Positions 18,579 through 26,390 of a DNA stretch of 64,000 nucleotides are shown here, piece by piece. A program made the position numbers and the translations under genes. Position 1 is the first letter of the stretch. Each line of letters starts with the position of its first letter. The notes below the pieces were generated by a model. The model saw nothing but the letters and a program-made list of their open reading frames with translations. It was not told the DNA's origin and searched no databases. Origin of the DNA: Rhodospirillaceae bacterium (GTDB taxonomy: Bacteria; Pseudomonadota; Alphaproteobacteria; Rhodospirillales; JABJKH01); assembly GCA_018660465.1 (NCBI GenBank), contig JABJKH010000093.1, positions 57,339 through 121,338 of the forward strand, in the 5' to 3' direction.

Positions 18579-19631
18579 TTAGCTACTGTTCCCCTTGATC
18601 ACAACCTTCAAACTATCCTTAGCGATCATCGAACGCAGCGCTGCTTCCGTATCCTCAACCGACATTTCAGCAGACAACAACAGGTCCGCCTTAAACGCCG
18701 GGTCGGCCAGGAGTTGCAGCGCCCGGCGGATGGTATCAGGCCGATGGTGGTAAACGCCCTTGACCGTCAGTTCGCTGTAGTGAACCAAGTGGGTATCCAA
18801 CTCAATCGACGTGCCCGGTGCACAGCCGCCAAACAGGTTGACCAATCCGCCCGGCCGAACGCAGTTTATGGCATCCACCCAGACTTCGGGAACGCCGGAT
18901 GCATCAACGGCGACCCACGCTCCTTTGCCTTCATCAGTGACCGCTCGAACCGCGTCGGCCTGTCCTCCGCCTCTGACGATCTTCACAGTCTTCGCAGCCC
19001 CCAAAGCCTTACCGACGTCCAAGCGACTCGGGTTGGGATCGGCCAGGATGACCTGATGCCCTGACATGGCCAGCGCGCCGACGAACAATAACCCAATCGG
19101 ACCCCCGCCAAAGACAATGACCTCTGTCTCACCATACCGATCTAACTCACACGCATCCATGCCGTGCAGCACACACGCCAGCGGCTCTGTCAGGGCTGCA
19201 CGCTCGAAAGACAAACCGTTCGGTATGTTGTGGGTATTACGGTCGACAAAGCGCTTAGGAACCAACAAATACTCAGCAAATGCGCCATTTATATACAGTA
19301 AATCGTCGCATAGGTTTTCGCGACCCCGCTGGCAATAGTCACACTCCCCGCACGAAGCAGAGTTGGCAGCAACAATGTTATCGCCCACAGAAAATTTGCT
19401 AACACCCTCTCCTACCGCTGCCACAGTTCCAGCCATTTCATGACCAAACAGGGTCGGAACCTTCAGCATGCGCGGATGCCCACCGCGCTTAAAAACTTTT
19501 ACATCTGTGCCGCATGTAGTCGCGGCTTCAACGCGCATCAATAGTTCGCCAGGACCCGGACGGGGAACAGGAATATCCTGAACCTGTATCTCTTCAGGTC
19601 CCAAGAGCACCGCCCCCCGCATGGTTTCCAT
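18579..19631 (-). CDS. Zinc-dependent dehydrogenase (MDR family), second of a pair
   Basis: This 350-residue medium-chain dehydrogenase has catalytic zinc residues Cys40 and His64-Glu65, structural cysteines 94, 97, 100 and 108, and a VIVFGGGPIGLLFVGAL Rossmann motif. It is of the sorbitol/threonine-dehydrogenase type and oxidises a secondary alcohol; the substrate is unknown. Its start codon overlaps the stop of the upstream dehydrogenase by one base, so the two form a tight operon. Confidence 0.88.
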   Translation of the reverse strand: METMRGAVLLGPEEIQVQDIPVPRPGPGELLMRVEAATTCGTDVKVFKRGGHPRMLKVPTLFGHEMAGTVAAVGEGVSKFSVGDNIVAANSASCGECDYCQRGRENLCDDLLYINGAFAEYLLVPKRFVDRNTHNIPNGLSFERAALTEPLACVLHGMDACELDRYGETEVIVFGGGPIGLLFVGALAMSGHQVILADPNPSRLDVGKALGAAKTVKIVRGGGQADAVRAVTDEGKGAWVAVDASGVPEVWVDAINCVRPGGLVNLFGGCAPGTSIELDTHLVHYSELTVKGVYHHRPDTIRRALQLLADPAFKADLLLSAEMSVEDTEAALRSMIAKDSLKVVIKGNSS

Positions 19632-20686
19632 TACGCAGACTCCCGCGAAGGCGTGAACAGGACTTTGAGCGCCTTATGCTGGCGCACCAAATCGACACCC
19701 TTTTGAAATTCATCCAGCGGCATGGAATGGGTCACCAAAGGCGTCGGATCCAAGGCACCGGACGTGATCAATTCAAAAATGCCCACTTGTTCTTTGACCG
19801 CACCAGAATAGGTCCCCAAAATTCGGCGTTCGTACTTGAATAAATCATTCAAATCAAAATCAGCCCGCTCGCCATCTCCAGCATGGGCGAATAGCACAAT
19901 GGACCCGCCTTGCCGCGACAGGTCGAGCCCCGCCTGCAAAGTCCTATTCCCGCCAACCGTATCGAATATCGCATCGGCACCGGTGTCATCGGTCAAAGAT
20001 TTCACCACTGCCAAGGCCTCATTACCGGGCATAGCTGCTTTAGCCGCCCCCAGTTCCAGCGCGAGTTCTCGTCGTTCGGGCACAGGATCAATGACGATGA
20101 CCTTCACTCCTGGCAACGCAGCATGCAAAACCAATAGATGCAGCAACCCCATACTGCCGCCACCTAAGACCACGGCGGTCCCTTCGGCTGTGATACCGGA
20201 CCTTTCCACACCGCGCAGCACGCACGCCGCAGGCTCCACAAACACCGCGGCCTCGTCGCTCACATGATCCGGCAGGACGTGGGCGGCGAGCTCGACAGCG
20301 CGCGGACGGATTAAGACCGTGTCGGCAAATCCCCCCGGCTCCATCAAATTCTCACGAAATGTCTCGCACATGGTTTCATTACCACGTCTGCACACCACGC
20401 ATTTACCGCATGGCACGTGGTGCGGGACAGCGACTCGGTTTCCAACGTTAAAACCTTCAACGCCATCACCAACGGCAACAACTTCGCCAACCAATTCATG
20501 GCCCAACACGGTGCCAACAGAGGCACTGCCGGTATTCAGCTTAAATAAATCAGTACCACAAAAGCCCACGACCCGAAGTTTTAGCAATAATTCCCCAGCA
20601 CCAACCTCCGGCATAGGCCGCTGTTCCAGGGCGGTTTTATCGCTTCCTTGGCAGGCAACAACGTTGTGAAGGCCGTTTGATTGCAT
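19631..20686 (-). CDS. Zinc-dependent dehydrogenase (MDR family), first of a pair
   Basis: This 351-residue paralogue of the next gene has catalytic zinc residues Cys43 and His63-Glu64, structural cysteines 93, 96, 99 and 107, and the cofactor motif VVLGGGSMGLLHLLVL. It is divergent from the BKACE gene across about 80 bases, so one control region could serve both directions. This supports a shared catabolic role. Confidence 0.88.
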   Translation of the reverse strand: MQSNGLHNVVACQGSDKTALEQRPMPEVGAGELLLKLRVVGFCGTDLFKLNTGSASVGTVLGHELVGEVVAVGDGVEGFNVGNRVAVPHHVPCGKCVVCRRGNETMCETFRENLMEPGGFADTVLIRPRAVELAAHVLPDHVSDEAAVFVEPAACVLRGVERSGITAEGTAVVLGGGSMGLLHLLVLHAALPGVKVIVIDPVPERRELALELGAAKAAMPGNEALAVVKSLTDDTGADAIFDTVGGNRTLQAGLDLSRQGGSIVLFAHAGDGERADFDLNDLFKYERRILGTYSGAVKEQVGIFELITSGALDPTPLVTHSMPLDEFQKGVDLVRQHKALKVLFTPSRESA

Positions 20687-20768
20687 AAATACTGTTTAGG
20701 ACCTCTACGCGTGGATTTCCAGGTTAAGTTATGCCAGTGTAGCGAAACAAAATCTTACGGAGGACACC

Positions 20769-21701
20769 ATGGCTAAAAGCGTCATCATTACCTGTGCAGT
20801 CACAGGATCAATTCACACCCCATCCATGTCGGAATATTTGCCCCTTACCCCCAATGAAATAGCCGAAGGCGCCATTGCTGCGGCCGAGGCTGGAGCTTCT
20901 ATCCTGCACCTACATGCCCGCGACCCGGAAGATGGTAAACCGACTGCATCTGCAGACAGGTTCATGGAATTCCTGCCGCGCATTAAGCAGTCCACGGACG
21001 CTGTGGTCAACATTACTACTGGCGGCGGACACGGCATGACATTGGAAGAACGCTGCGCCGGCGCGCTTCGGGCCAGTCCTGAAATGACGTCGTTGAACAT
21101 GGGTTCCATGAACTTCGGCCTCTACCCCATCCTAGACAAACCTTTCGACTGGAAACACAAATGGGAGCCGGAATACCTGGAAATGACCCGCGACTTCATC
21201 TTTAGAAACACGTTTAAGGACATTGAATGGGTCTTACAGGAACTCGGCGAAGGCCACGGCGTTCGGTTTGAATTCGAATGCTATGACATGGGACATCTCT
21301 ATAACCTCGCCCACTTCGTTGACCGGGGCCTCGTCAAACCGCCGTTCTTCGTTCAAACCATCTTTGGCATTCTGGGCGGCATCGGTGCCGATATTGAAAA
21401 TCTGACCCACATGCGACGCATGGCTAACAAGCTGTTCGGTGAGGAAAACTACGAATGGTCAATCTTGGCAGCAGGACGCCACCAAATGGCTTTTACCACG
21501 ACAGGCGCAATTTTGGGCGGTAATGTCCGGGTGGGGCTGGAAGATTCGCTCTACATCGGCAAAGGCAAACTCGCCAAGTCCAACGCCGAACAAGTCAGCA
21601 AAATCAGGCGCATCGTTGAAGATCTTTCGTTGGAAGTTGCGACCCCAACCGAAGCCCGCCAACGCTTGGCCCTAAAAGGCGGCGACCAAGTGGCGTTTTA
21701 G
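20769..21701 (+). CDS. Beta-keto acid cleavage enzyme (BKACE, DUF849)
   Basis: BKACE enzymes condense a beta-keto acid with acetyl-CoA and split it to acetoacetate and a new acyl-CoA, using a zinc ion. The family start VIITCAVTGSIHTPSMSEYLP is typical and the zinc histidines appear in ILHLHARDP (His47, His49). Length 310 is normal. The founding member acts in lysine fermentation, and other members act on dehydrocarnitine and similar compounds; the substrate here is unknown. A good ribosome site (GGAGG) lies upstream. It heads an operon with the ABC importer genes. Confidence 0.92.
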   Translation: MAKSVIITCAVTGSIHTPSMSEYLPLTPNEIAEGAIAAAEAGASILHLHARDPEDGKPTASADRFMEFLPRIKQSTDAVVNITTGGGHGMTLEERCAGALRASPEMTSLNMGSMNFGLYPILDKPFDWKHKWEPEYLEMTRDFIFRNTFKDIEWVLQELGEGHGVRFEFECYDMGHLYNLAHFVDRGLVKPPFFVQTIFGILGGIGADIENLTHMRRMANKLFGEENYEWSILAAGRHQMAFTTTGAILGGNVRVGLEDSLYIGKGKLAKSNAEQVSKIRRIVEDLSLEVATPTEARQRLALKGGDQVAF

Positions 21702-21711
21702 GCAAACGACC

Positions 21712-22662
21712 TTGACCACCTCCCTTCAGGTTGAAGACCTCCGCGTTGCCTTCGCAACGGACGGCGGAGACCTAGCCGCCGTTGATGGCGTTTCGTTTGC
21801 TCTCCAAGCGGGTAGAACCCTCGGGTTGGTGGGCGAATCGGGCTGTGGGAAGTCGGTTACGGCCCTGTCGCTGTTAGGCCTAGTGCCGCCGCCAGGACAC
21901 ATCACGGGCGGGCGGATTTCATATGGCGGCGATGACCTTCTGGAACTCACCGAGCCAGAACTCACGGCCCTTCGCGGTAAGCGCATTGGCATGATCTTCC
22001 AAGAACCGATGACCGCGCTCAACCCTGTATTTTCAGTTGGGGCACAGGTCGCTGAAGCCTTGTGGCTGCATGAACCTATGAGCAAGGCGGACGCTCACAG
22101 CCAAGCCGTGCAGATGCTGGAACAGGTCGGAATTGCCGATGCGGCAGCGCGGGCCGATAGCTATCCCCACCAACTTTCCGGCGGCATGCGTCAGCGGGTG
22201 ATGATTGCGATGGCGTTGATCTGTAAGCCCGATATTCTGATCGCAGACGAGCCTACCACGGCGCTCGACGTCACCGTTCAGGCGCAAATTCTCGACCTAA
22301 TCATGGAGATGCAGGCGGAATTGGGGCTGGCTGTTTTGTTTATTTCTCACGATCTAGGGGTGGTCTCTGAAATTGCTGACGAGGTCATGGTGATGTACGC
22401 GGGCCGGGTGGTTGAACAGGAATCTGCCACCCATTTGTTTGCTACCCCAAATCATCCCTACACCCAGGGACTCATCGCTACCTTGCCTCAGTCTCATACT
22501 AAAAATGAACGTCTTCCGGCGATCCCAGGGCAGGTTCCAGACCTGCGTAACCTACCCGGAGGTTGCGCGTTTGCGCCTCGCTGCCCCATTGCGGAAGACC
22601 GGTGCAGGGTTGAAACACCACCGTTAGTCGACGGTACAGCGTGTTGGAAGGGCGGATCATGA
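21712..22662 (+). CDS. Oligopeptide-type ABC transporter ATPase (DppD/OppD-like)
   Basis: The 316-residue ATPase has a Walker A site (GESGCGKS), the signature LSGGMRQR, a Walker B site (ILIADEPT), and the C-terminal oligopeptide-transporter extension with cysteines ([10 protein letters not shown]) near its end. The start is TTG at 21712, ten bases after the BKACE stop. It powers import through the permeases at 23621 and 24571. Confidence 0.92.
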   Translation: MTTSLQVEDLRVAFATDGGDLAAVDGVSFALQAGRTLGLVGESGCGKSVTALSLLGLVPPPGHITGGRISYGGDDLLELTEPELTALRGKRIGMIFQEPMTALNPVFSVGAQVAEALWLHEPMSKADAHSQAVQMLEQVGIADAAARADSYPHQLSGGMRQRVMIAMALICKPDILIADEPTTALDVTVQAQILDLIMEMQAELGLAVLFISHDLGVVSEIADEVMVMYAGRVVEQESATHLFATPNHPYTQGLIATLPQSHTKNERLPAIPGQVPDLRNLPGGCAFAPRCPIAEDRCRVETPPLVDGTACWKGGS

Positions 22663-23624
22663 GCCACCCCCCCCTCCTCCAAGCCCCCCTCCTCCAAGCT
22701 CGGGCCATCACTCATCGCTTTCCTGTCTCCCATGGCAGAAACCTCGTGGCGGTGAACAACGCCGATCTCGACCTATATGCAGGAGAGACCCTGGCCATCG
22801 TCGGAGAATCTGGCTGCGGCAAGACGACCTTGGCCCGCGCGGTCTCGTGGCTTGTTCCGCCGACCGGTGGCAGCGTCCACCTGGAAGGAGTGGAGTTGGG
22901 CAAACTTTCAAAAAAAGACCTCCGACACGCCCGGCAAGAAATTCAAATGGTCTTTCAGGACCCATACGGATCATTGAACCCACGCCAGCCTGTGGGGGCA
23001 GCCATTGCTGAGCCACTGACCATTCACCGCATTGGCACGGCACGGGAACGAACAGAGAAAGTGGCGGCGCTTATGGAGTCGGTAGGGCTGCGCCCGGACG
23101 ACGTTAACCGCTATCCACACCAGTTTTCAGGTGGCCAACGCCAACGCGTCGCCATCGCCCGCGCCATTGCTTTGGAGCCCAAAATCATCGTCGCTGATGA
23201 GCCGGTTTCAGCCTTAGATGTGTCAGTACAGAGCCAAGTCTTGAACCTATTGGCTGACCTGAAGGAGGCGCACAGCCTCACCTTCCTATTCATCAGCCAT
23301 GACTTAACCGTCGTCCGGCACTTCGCAGATCGGGTCGCAGTAATGTATCTCGGTAAAATTGTTGAGGAAGGTCCCGTTGCAGAAGTCTTCGAGAATCCCA
23401 GACATCCCTATACCCAAGCCCTAATTGCCGCTGCACCCAAGATCGGCGAAGGCAAGCGCACACCCGGCAGCACGCTCAAGGGTGACGTGCCAAGCCCGCT
23501 GAACCCACCTTCAGGCTGTGCATTCCATCCTCGTTGCCCGGTGGCGGTTGATCGATGCCGGAGGGAGGCTCCGTTATTGAAGGGCGGCGTCGCTTGCCAC
23601 CTAAATGAAGAGGGCGGGTCATGA
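22659..23624 (+). CDS. Oligopeptide-type ABC transporter ATPase (DppF/OppF-like)
   Basis: This is the second ATPase of the importer: Walker A GESGCGKTT, signature FSGGQRQR, Walker B IIVADEP, and the C-terminal GCAFHPRCP extension. The ATG at 22659 overlaps the previous stop (ATGA), which decides the start over a TTG at 22641. Near the N-terminus a 15-base sequence is tandemly repeated and encodes PLLQAPLLQA, probably a recent slippage duplication ahead of the conserved domain. Confidence 0.92.
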   Translation: MSHPPLLQAPLLQARAITHRFPVSHGRNLVAVNNADLDLYAGETLAIVGESGCGKTTLARAVSWLVPPTGGSVHLEGVELGKLSKKDLRHARQEIQMVFQDPYGSLNPRQPVGAAIAEPLTIHRIGTARERTEKVAALMESVGLRPDDVNRYPHQFSGGQRQRVAIARAIALEPKIIVADEPVSALDVSVQSQVLNLLADLKEAHSLTFLFISHDLTVVRHFADRVAVMYLGKIVEEGPVAEVFENPRHPYTQALIAAAPKIGEGKRTPGSTLKGDVPSPLNPPSGCAFHPRCPVAVDRCRREAPLLKGGVACHLNEEGGS

Positions 23625-24574
23625 TTGGTTATTTAGGCCACCGCGCTCTGCATTCCTTGATCGTGCTGTCTGTCATGTCGTTTGTCATTTACGGGCTGAT
23701 GGGCTTGATGCCGGGTGATCCAATTGACCTGATGATCAGCGCGGACCCTAAGCTCACAAGCGAAGACGCTATTCGGTTGCGCGAACTATATGGACTGGAT
23801 AAGTCGATTATGGAGCGTTATGGAAACTGGCTGGGAGCTGCAGTTTCCGGAGACTTTGGGTATTCTCGATTGTTCGCCAAACCCGTGCTGGATGTTTTGT
23901 TCCCGGCACTCGCCAATACAGTGGTGCTCATTGGGATCGCGATTGGACTTTCGTTGCTGATTGGCCTGCCTGCTGGTTTGATTGCGGCCCTAAAGCCCTA
24001 TTCCAAGTTGGACTACTCAATTAATTTGCTCGCGTTCGGCGGGATTTCCATGCCGGCATTCTGGCTGGCCCTGCTGCTGATTATCTTATTCGCCGTAACA
24101 TGGGGGGTTCTACCGGCGGGTGGAACTGGAGAGTTGGCGGCGGGCGGTGCTTGGACCAAGCTTCAGTTCCTGGTTCTACCGGTGATGACCCTGACCATCG
24201 CCAGCGTCGGCGGCCATACCCGCTATATGCGGGCGGCGATGCTTGAGACGCTCCGCCAAGACTACATTCGCACGGCCAAGGCCAAGGGAGCCGGGCAGGT
24301 TCGGATCGTCCTTGTCCACGCCCTCCGGAACGCAATGATTCCGGTCGTTACCATTATCGCGCTGGATTTTGGCTTCCTATTTTCAGGTGCCCTGGTGACG
24401 GAAACGGTGTTTGCCTATCCCGGCATGGGCAAGCTGATCTTCGACTCAATCATGGGCAACGATTTTAACTTAGCGTTGGTGGCGCTTTTGCTGGCAACAG
24501 GCGTGACCTTGATCGGGAACTTATTAGCGGATTTGGCCTATGCCTGGTTGGACCCGAGGATTTCCTATAGATGA
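23621..24574 (+). CDS. ABC transporter permease (DppB-like)
   Basis: The 317-residue permease has about six membrane helices. The N-terminal LMPGDPIDLM region is typical of DppB/OppB, and the EAA-type cytoplasmic loop reads YIRTAKAKGAG. It overlaps the upstream ATPase gene by four bases (ATGA). It pairs with the next gene as the membrane channel. Confidence 0.92.
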   Translation: MIGYLGHRALHSLIVLSVMSFVIYGLMGLMPGDPIDLMISADPKLTSEDAIRLRELYGLDKSIMERYGNWLGAAVSGDFGYSRLFAKPVLDVLFPALANTVVLIGIAIGLSLLIGLPAGLIAALKPYSKLDYSINLLAFGGISMPAFWLALLLIILFAVTWGVLPAGGTGELAAGGAWTKLQFLVLPVMTLTIASVGGHTRYMRAAMLETLRQDYIRTAKAKGAGQVRIVLVHALRNAMIPVVTIIALDFGFLFSGALVTETVFAYPGMGKLIFDSIMGNDFNLALVALLLATGVTLIGNLLADLAYAWLDPRISYR

Positions 24575-25473
24575 CCGCTTCAACCACCCTCCTCTCCCTC
24601 GCTTATAAGCGTTTTAAGCGCCATAAGCTGGCCCTTGCCAGTGGACTGGTACTAATCGTGCTGACGGTGCTGGCCCTCGGCGCACCGGTGGCTGAGGCCA
24701 TTCTTGGTATTGCCGCAGATGACGTAGATTTGTTGGCGAGGTTCTCAGGTCCCTCAGCCAGCCATCCTCTGGGCACGGATGAGTTAGGACGCGATTTCCT
24801 GATTCGCCTGCTCTACGGCGGCCAAGTATCGTTGATGGTCGGCATGACGGCAGCCTTGGCCGCGGCTGGATTGGGCACTGCTGTTGGCCTATACGCGGGA
24901 TATCATGGCGGCAGGGCCGATGCGTTCTTAATGCGATTTACGGATGGCATTATTTCGTTGCCGCTTCTGCCGCTGCTGATCGTGCTTGCGGCGCTGGATT
25001 TGGAAAAGGTTGGCATTCCCGACGCCATCGCCAATTCCGAAAACGTCAGCCTTTATCGGATTATCCTGATCGTTGCCTTGGTTGGATGGACGACAGTCGC
25101 GCGGTTGGTTCGGGGGGCGGCATTAAGTCTGAGAGAAAGGGATTTCGTGCTCGCCGCCCGCTCCCACGGGGCCAGTGACCTGCGCATCATGGGGGTCCAT
25201 ATTCTGCCCAATCTGGTTTCCCCGATCGTTGTTGCGACGACCTTATCGGTGGGCAACGTGATCCTTCTAGAATCAGTGCTGAGCTTTTTAGGACTTGGCA
25301 TACAACCGCCCCTCCCGAGCTGGGGGAATCTGCTTACGAACGCACAGGAATTAATCTGGACCGCGCCCGCCTTGGCGGTTTACCCAGGCATGATGATCTT
25401 CACCACCGTTATTGCCTTTAATTTCCTAGGCGACGGTTTGCAAGACGCATTGGACCCAAAAGCGATGGAATAA
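24571..25473 (+). CDS. ABC transporter permease (DppC-like)
   Basis: The 300-residue permease has five or six helices, the SHPLGTDELGRD segment typical of DppC/OppC and the EAA-type loop FVLAARSHGASD. It overlaps the DppB-like gene by four bases and is the last gene of the operon. No binding-protein gene is in the operon; the one at 15450 is the best candidate. Confidence 0.92.
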   Translation: MTASTTLLSLAYKRFKRHKLALASGLVLIVLTVLALGAPVAEAILGIAADDVDLLARFSGPSASHPLGTDELGRDFLIRLLYGGQVSLMVGMTAALAAAGLGTAVGLYAGYHGGRADAFLMRFTDGIISLPLLPLLIVLAALDLEKVGIPDAIANSENVSLYRIILIVALVGWTTVARLVRGAALSLRERDFVLAARSHGASDLRIMGVHILPNLVSPIVVATTLSVGNVILLESVLSFLGLGIQPPLPSWGNLLTNAQELIWTAPALAVYPGMMIFTTVIAFNFLGDGLQDALDPKAME

Positions 25474-25489
25474 TCACGATAATCCATCC

Positions 25490-25584
25490 TGTGGATAAAT
25501 TGCTAATTAGGTTTAAAACTTACTAACAACCCTTTATTTACAATAGGTAATAATATGGATAACTTATTCACACCCGGTGGATAA
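25490..25584. other. Cluster of four DnaA-box-like sites in an AT-rich gap
   Basis: The sites are TGTGGATAA at 25490-25498 (reverse of the perfect box TTATCCACA), TATGGATAA at 25554-25562 (one mismatch), TTATTCACA at 25564-25572 (fits TTATNCACA) and GGTGGATAA at 25576-25584 (one mismatch). Two of them share the longer string TGGATAAATTG. The gap 25474-25663 is AT-rich and holds no gene. It could be a DnaA-binding locus controlling a promoter, a titration site, or less likely an origin. Confidence 0.5.
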
Positions 25585-25663
25585 ATTGGCAATCCCACGG
25601 CATGGTTTAAAAATAAGACTGGCACCTTCATTTATCGCCCCCAAATGACGACTGAGAACAAAG

Positions 25664-26212
25664 TTGGCACCCGGCGGAACGGGAGCCGTCAATATTAGCA
25701 GTGAATTAAACGTGATGGCGGCTGATAGCATGCTGGGTCTTATTCAAGCACCGGAAATAAACCGGAGTGGCATCGATTGGTTTAATATTGATGCGCCGGT
25801 GAAAATCAGCGACCTTCACGGACGTCTGGGTGTTATTGCATTTTGGGTATCAGGCTGCTTTCCCTGCATTAATACTCTTTCCGTTCTCAAAACCATTGAG
25901 GACGAATTCCCCGATGATGCCTCCGTTGTCAGCATTCACGCGCCAACATTTCCGGCAGAGCCTGCTTCGGCTCAACTCCTAAAAGTTATTGATTACCATG
26001 GGATTACCCTGCCTGTAGCCCATGATATCAAACTGGAACTGTGGACCAGCTATAAAATTAATACCTGCCCGACCCTCATAATTACCGACCCGAGTGGTAA
26101 AATTATTGGTTCCCTGCCAGGAGAACCAGACCCGGACAAGCTTATCCCTGGTCTTGCCCGTATGATCTTGGATTGGCAGGCGGGTGGCCTATTTGATGCC
26201 GGAAGAGCTTAA
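25664..26212 (+). CDS. Thioredoxin-fold protein resembling the N-terminal domain of NHLRC2
   Basis: The 182-residue frame carries a TlpA/thioredoxin-like domain with a CxxC site (Cys65-Cys68 in SGCFPCIN, counted from the TTG at 25664) and a later cis-proline segment (NTCPTLII). The order WFNIDAPVKISDLHGR, then IHAPTFPAEP, then SLPGEPD follows the thioredoxin domain of NHLRC2-type proteins, but the NHL beta-propeller is absent. No clear signal peptide is seen, so it may be cytoplasmic. The start is unsure: TTG at 25664 or ATG at 25715 are possible. A role in thiol redox is inferred. Confidence 0.75.
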   Translation: MAPGGTGAVNISSELNVMAADSMLGLIQAPEINRSGIDWFNIDAPVKISDLHGRLGVIAFWVSGCFPCINTLSVLKTIEDEFPDDASVVSIHAPTFPAEPASAQLLKVIDYHGITLPVAHDIKLELWTSYKINTCPTLIITDPSGKIIGSLPGEPDPDKLIPGLARMILDWQAGGLFDAGRA

Positions 26213-26310
26213 ACTCGTTTAAAATTCATTTTAAATCGTTATATATACGAGCCATATATATGGGGCTGCCAAAAATTTTTGATCTAATCGCAGGGTCTGT
26301 TGCTCATCCA

Positions 26311-26324
26311 TTGATTAAGATCAA
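26311..26324. promoter_or_regulatory. Perfect FNR/ANR-type binding site
   Basis: TTGATTAAGATCAA matches the FNR consensus TTGAT-N4-ATCAA at every fixed position. Its centre (26317.5) places a class II start site near 26359, and TATTGC at 26350-26355 could act as -10. The aminotransferase ATG follows at 26391. This suggests induction when oxygen is low. Confidence 0.8.
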
Positions 26325-26390
26325 GGCTCATCCCATTAATATAAACAACTATTGCCGTGATAAAGCGGCGGATTTAAAAGGTTTTTGAAC

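Noticed and set aside
25474..25663. Calling the DnaA-box cluster the chromosome origin
   Set aside because: Flanking genes are not the usual origin neighbours, and the ribosomal cluster is transcribed toward the site. It is kept as a finding, not as an origin call.
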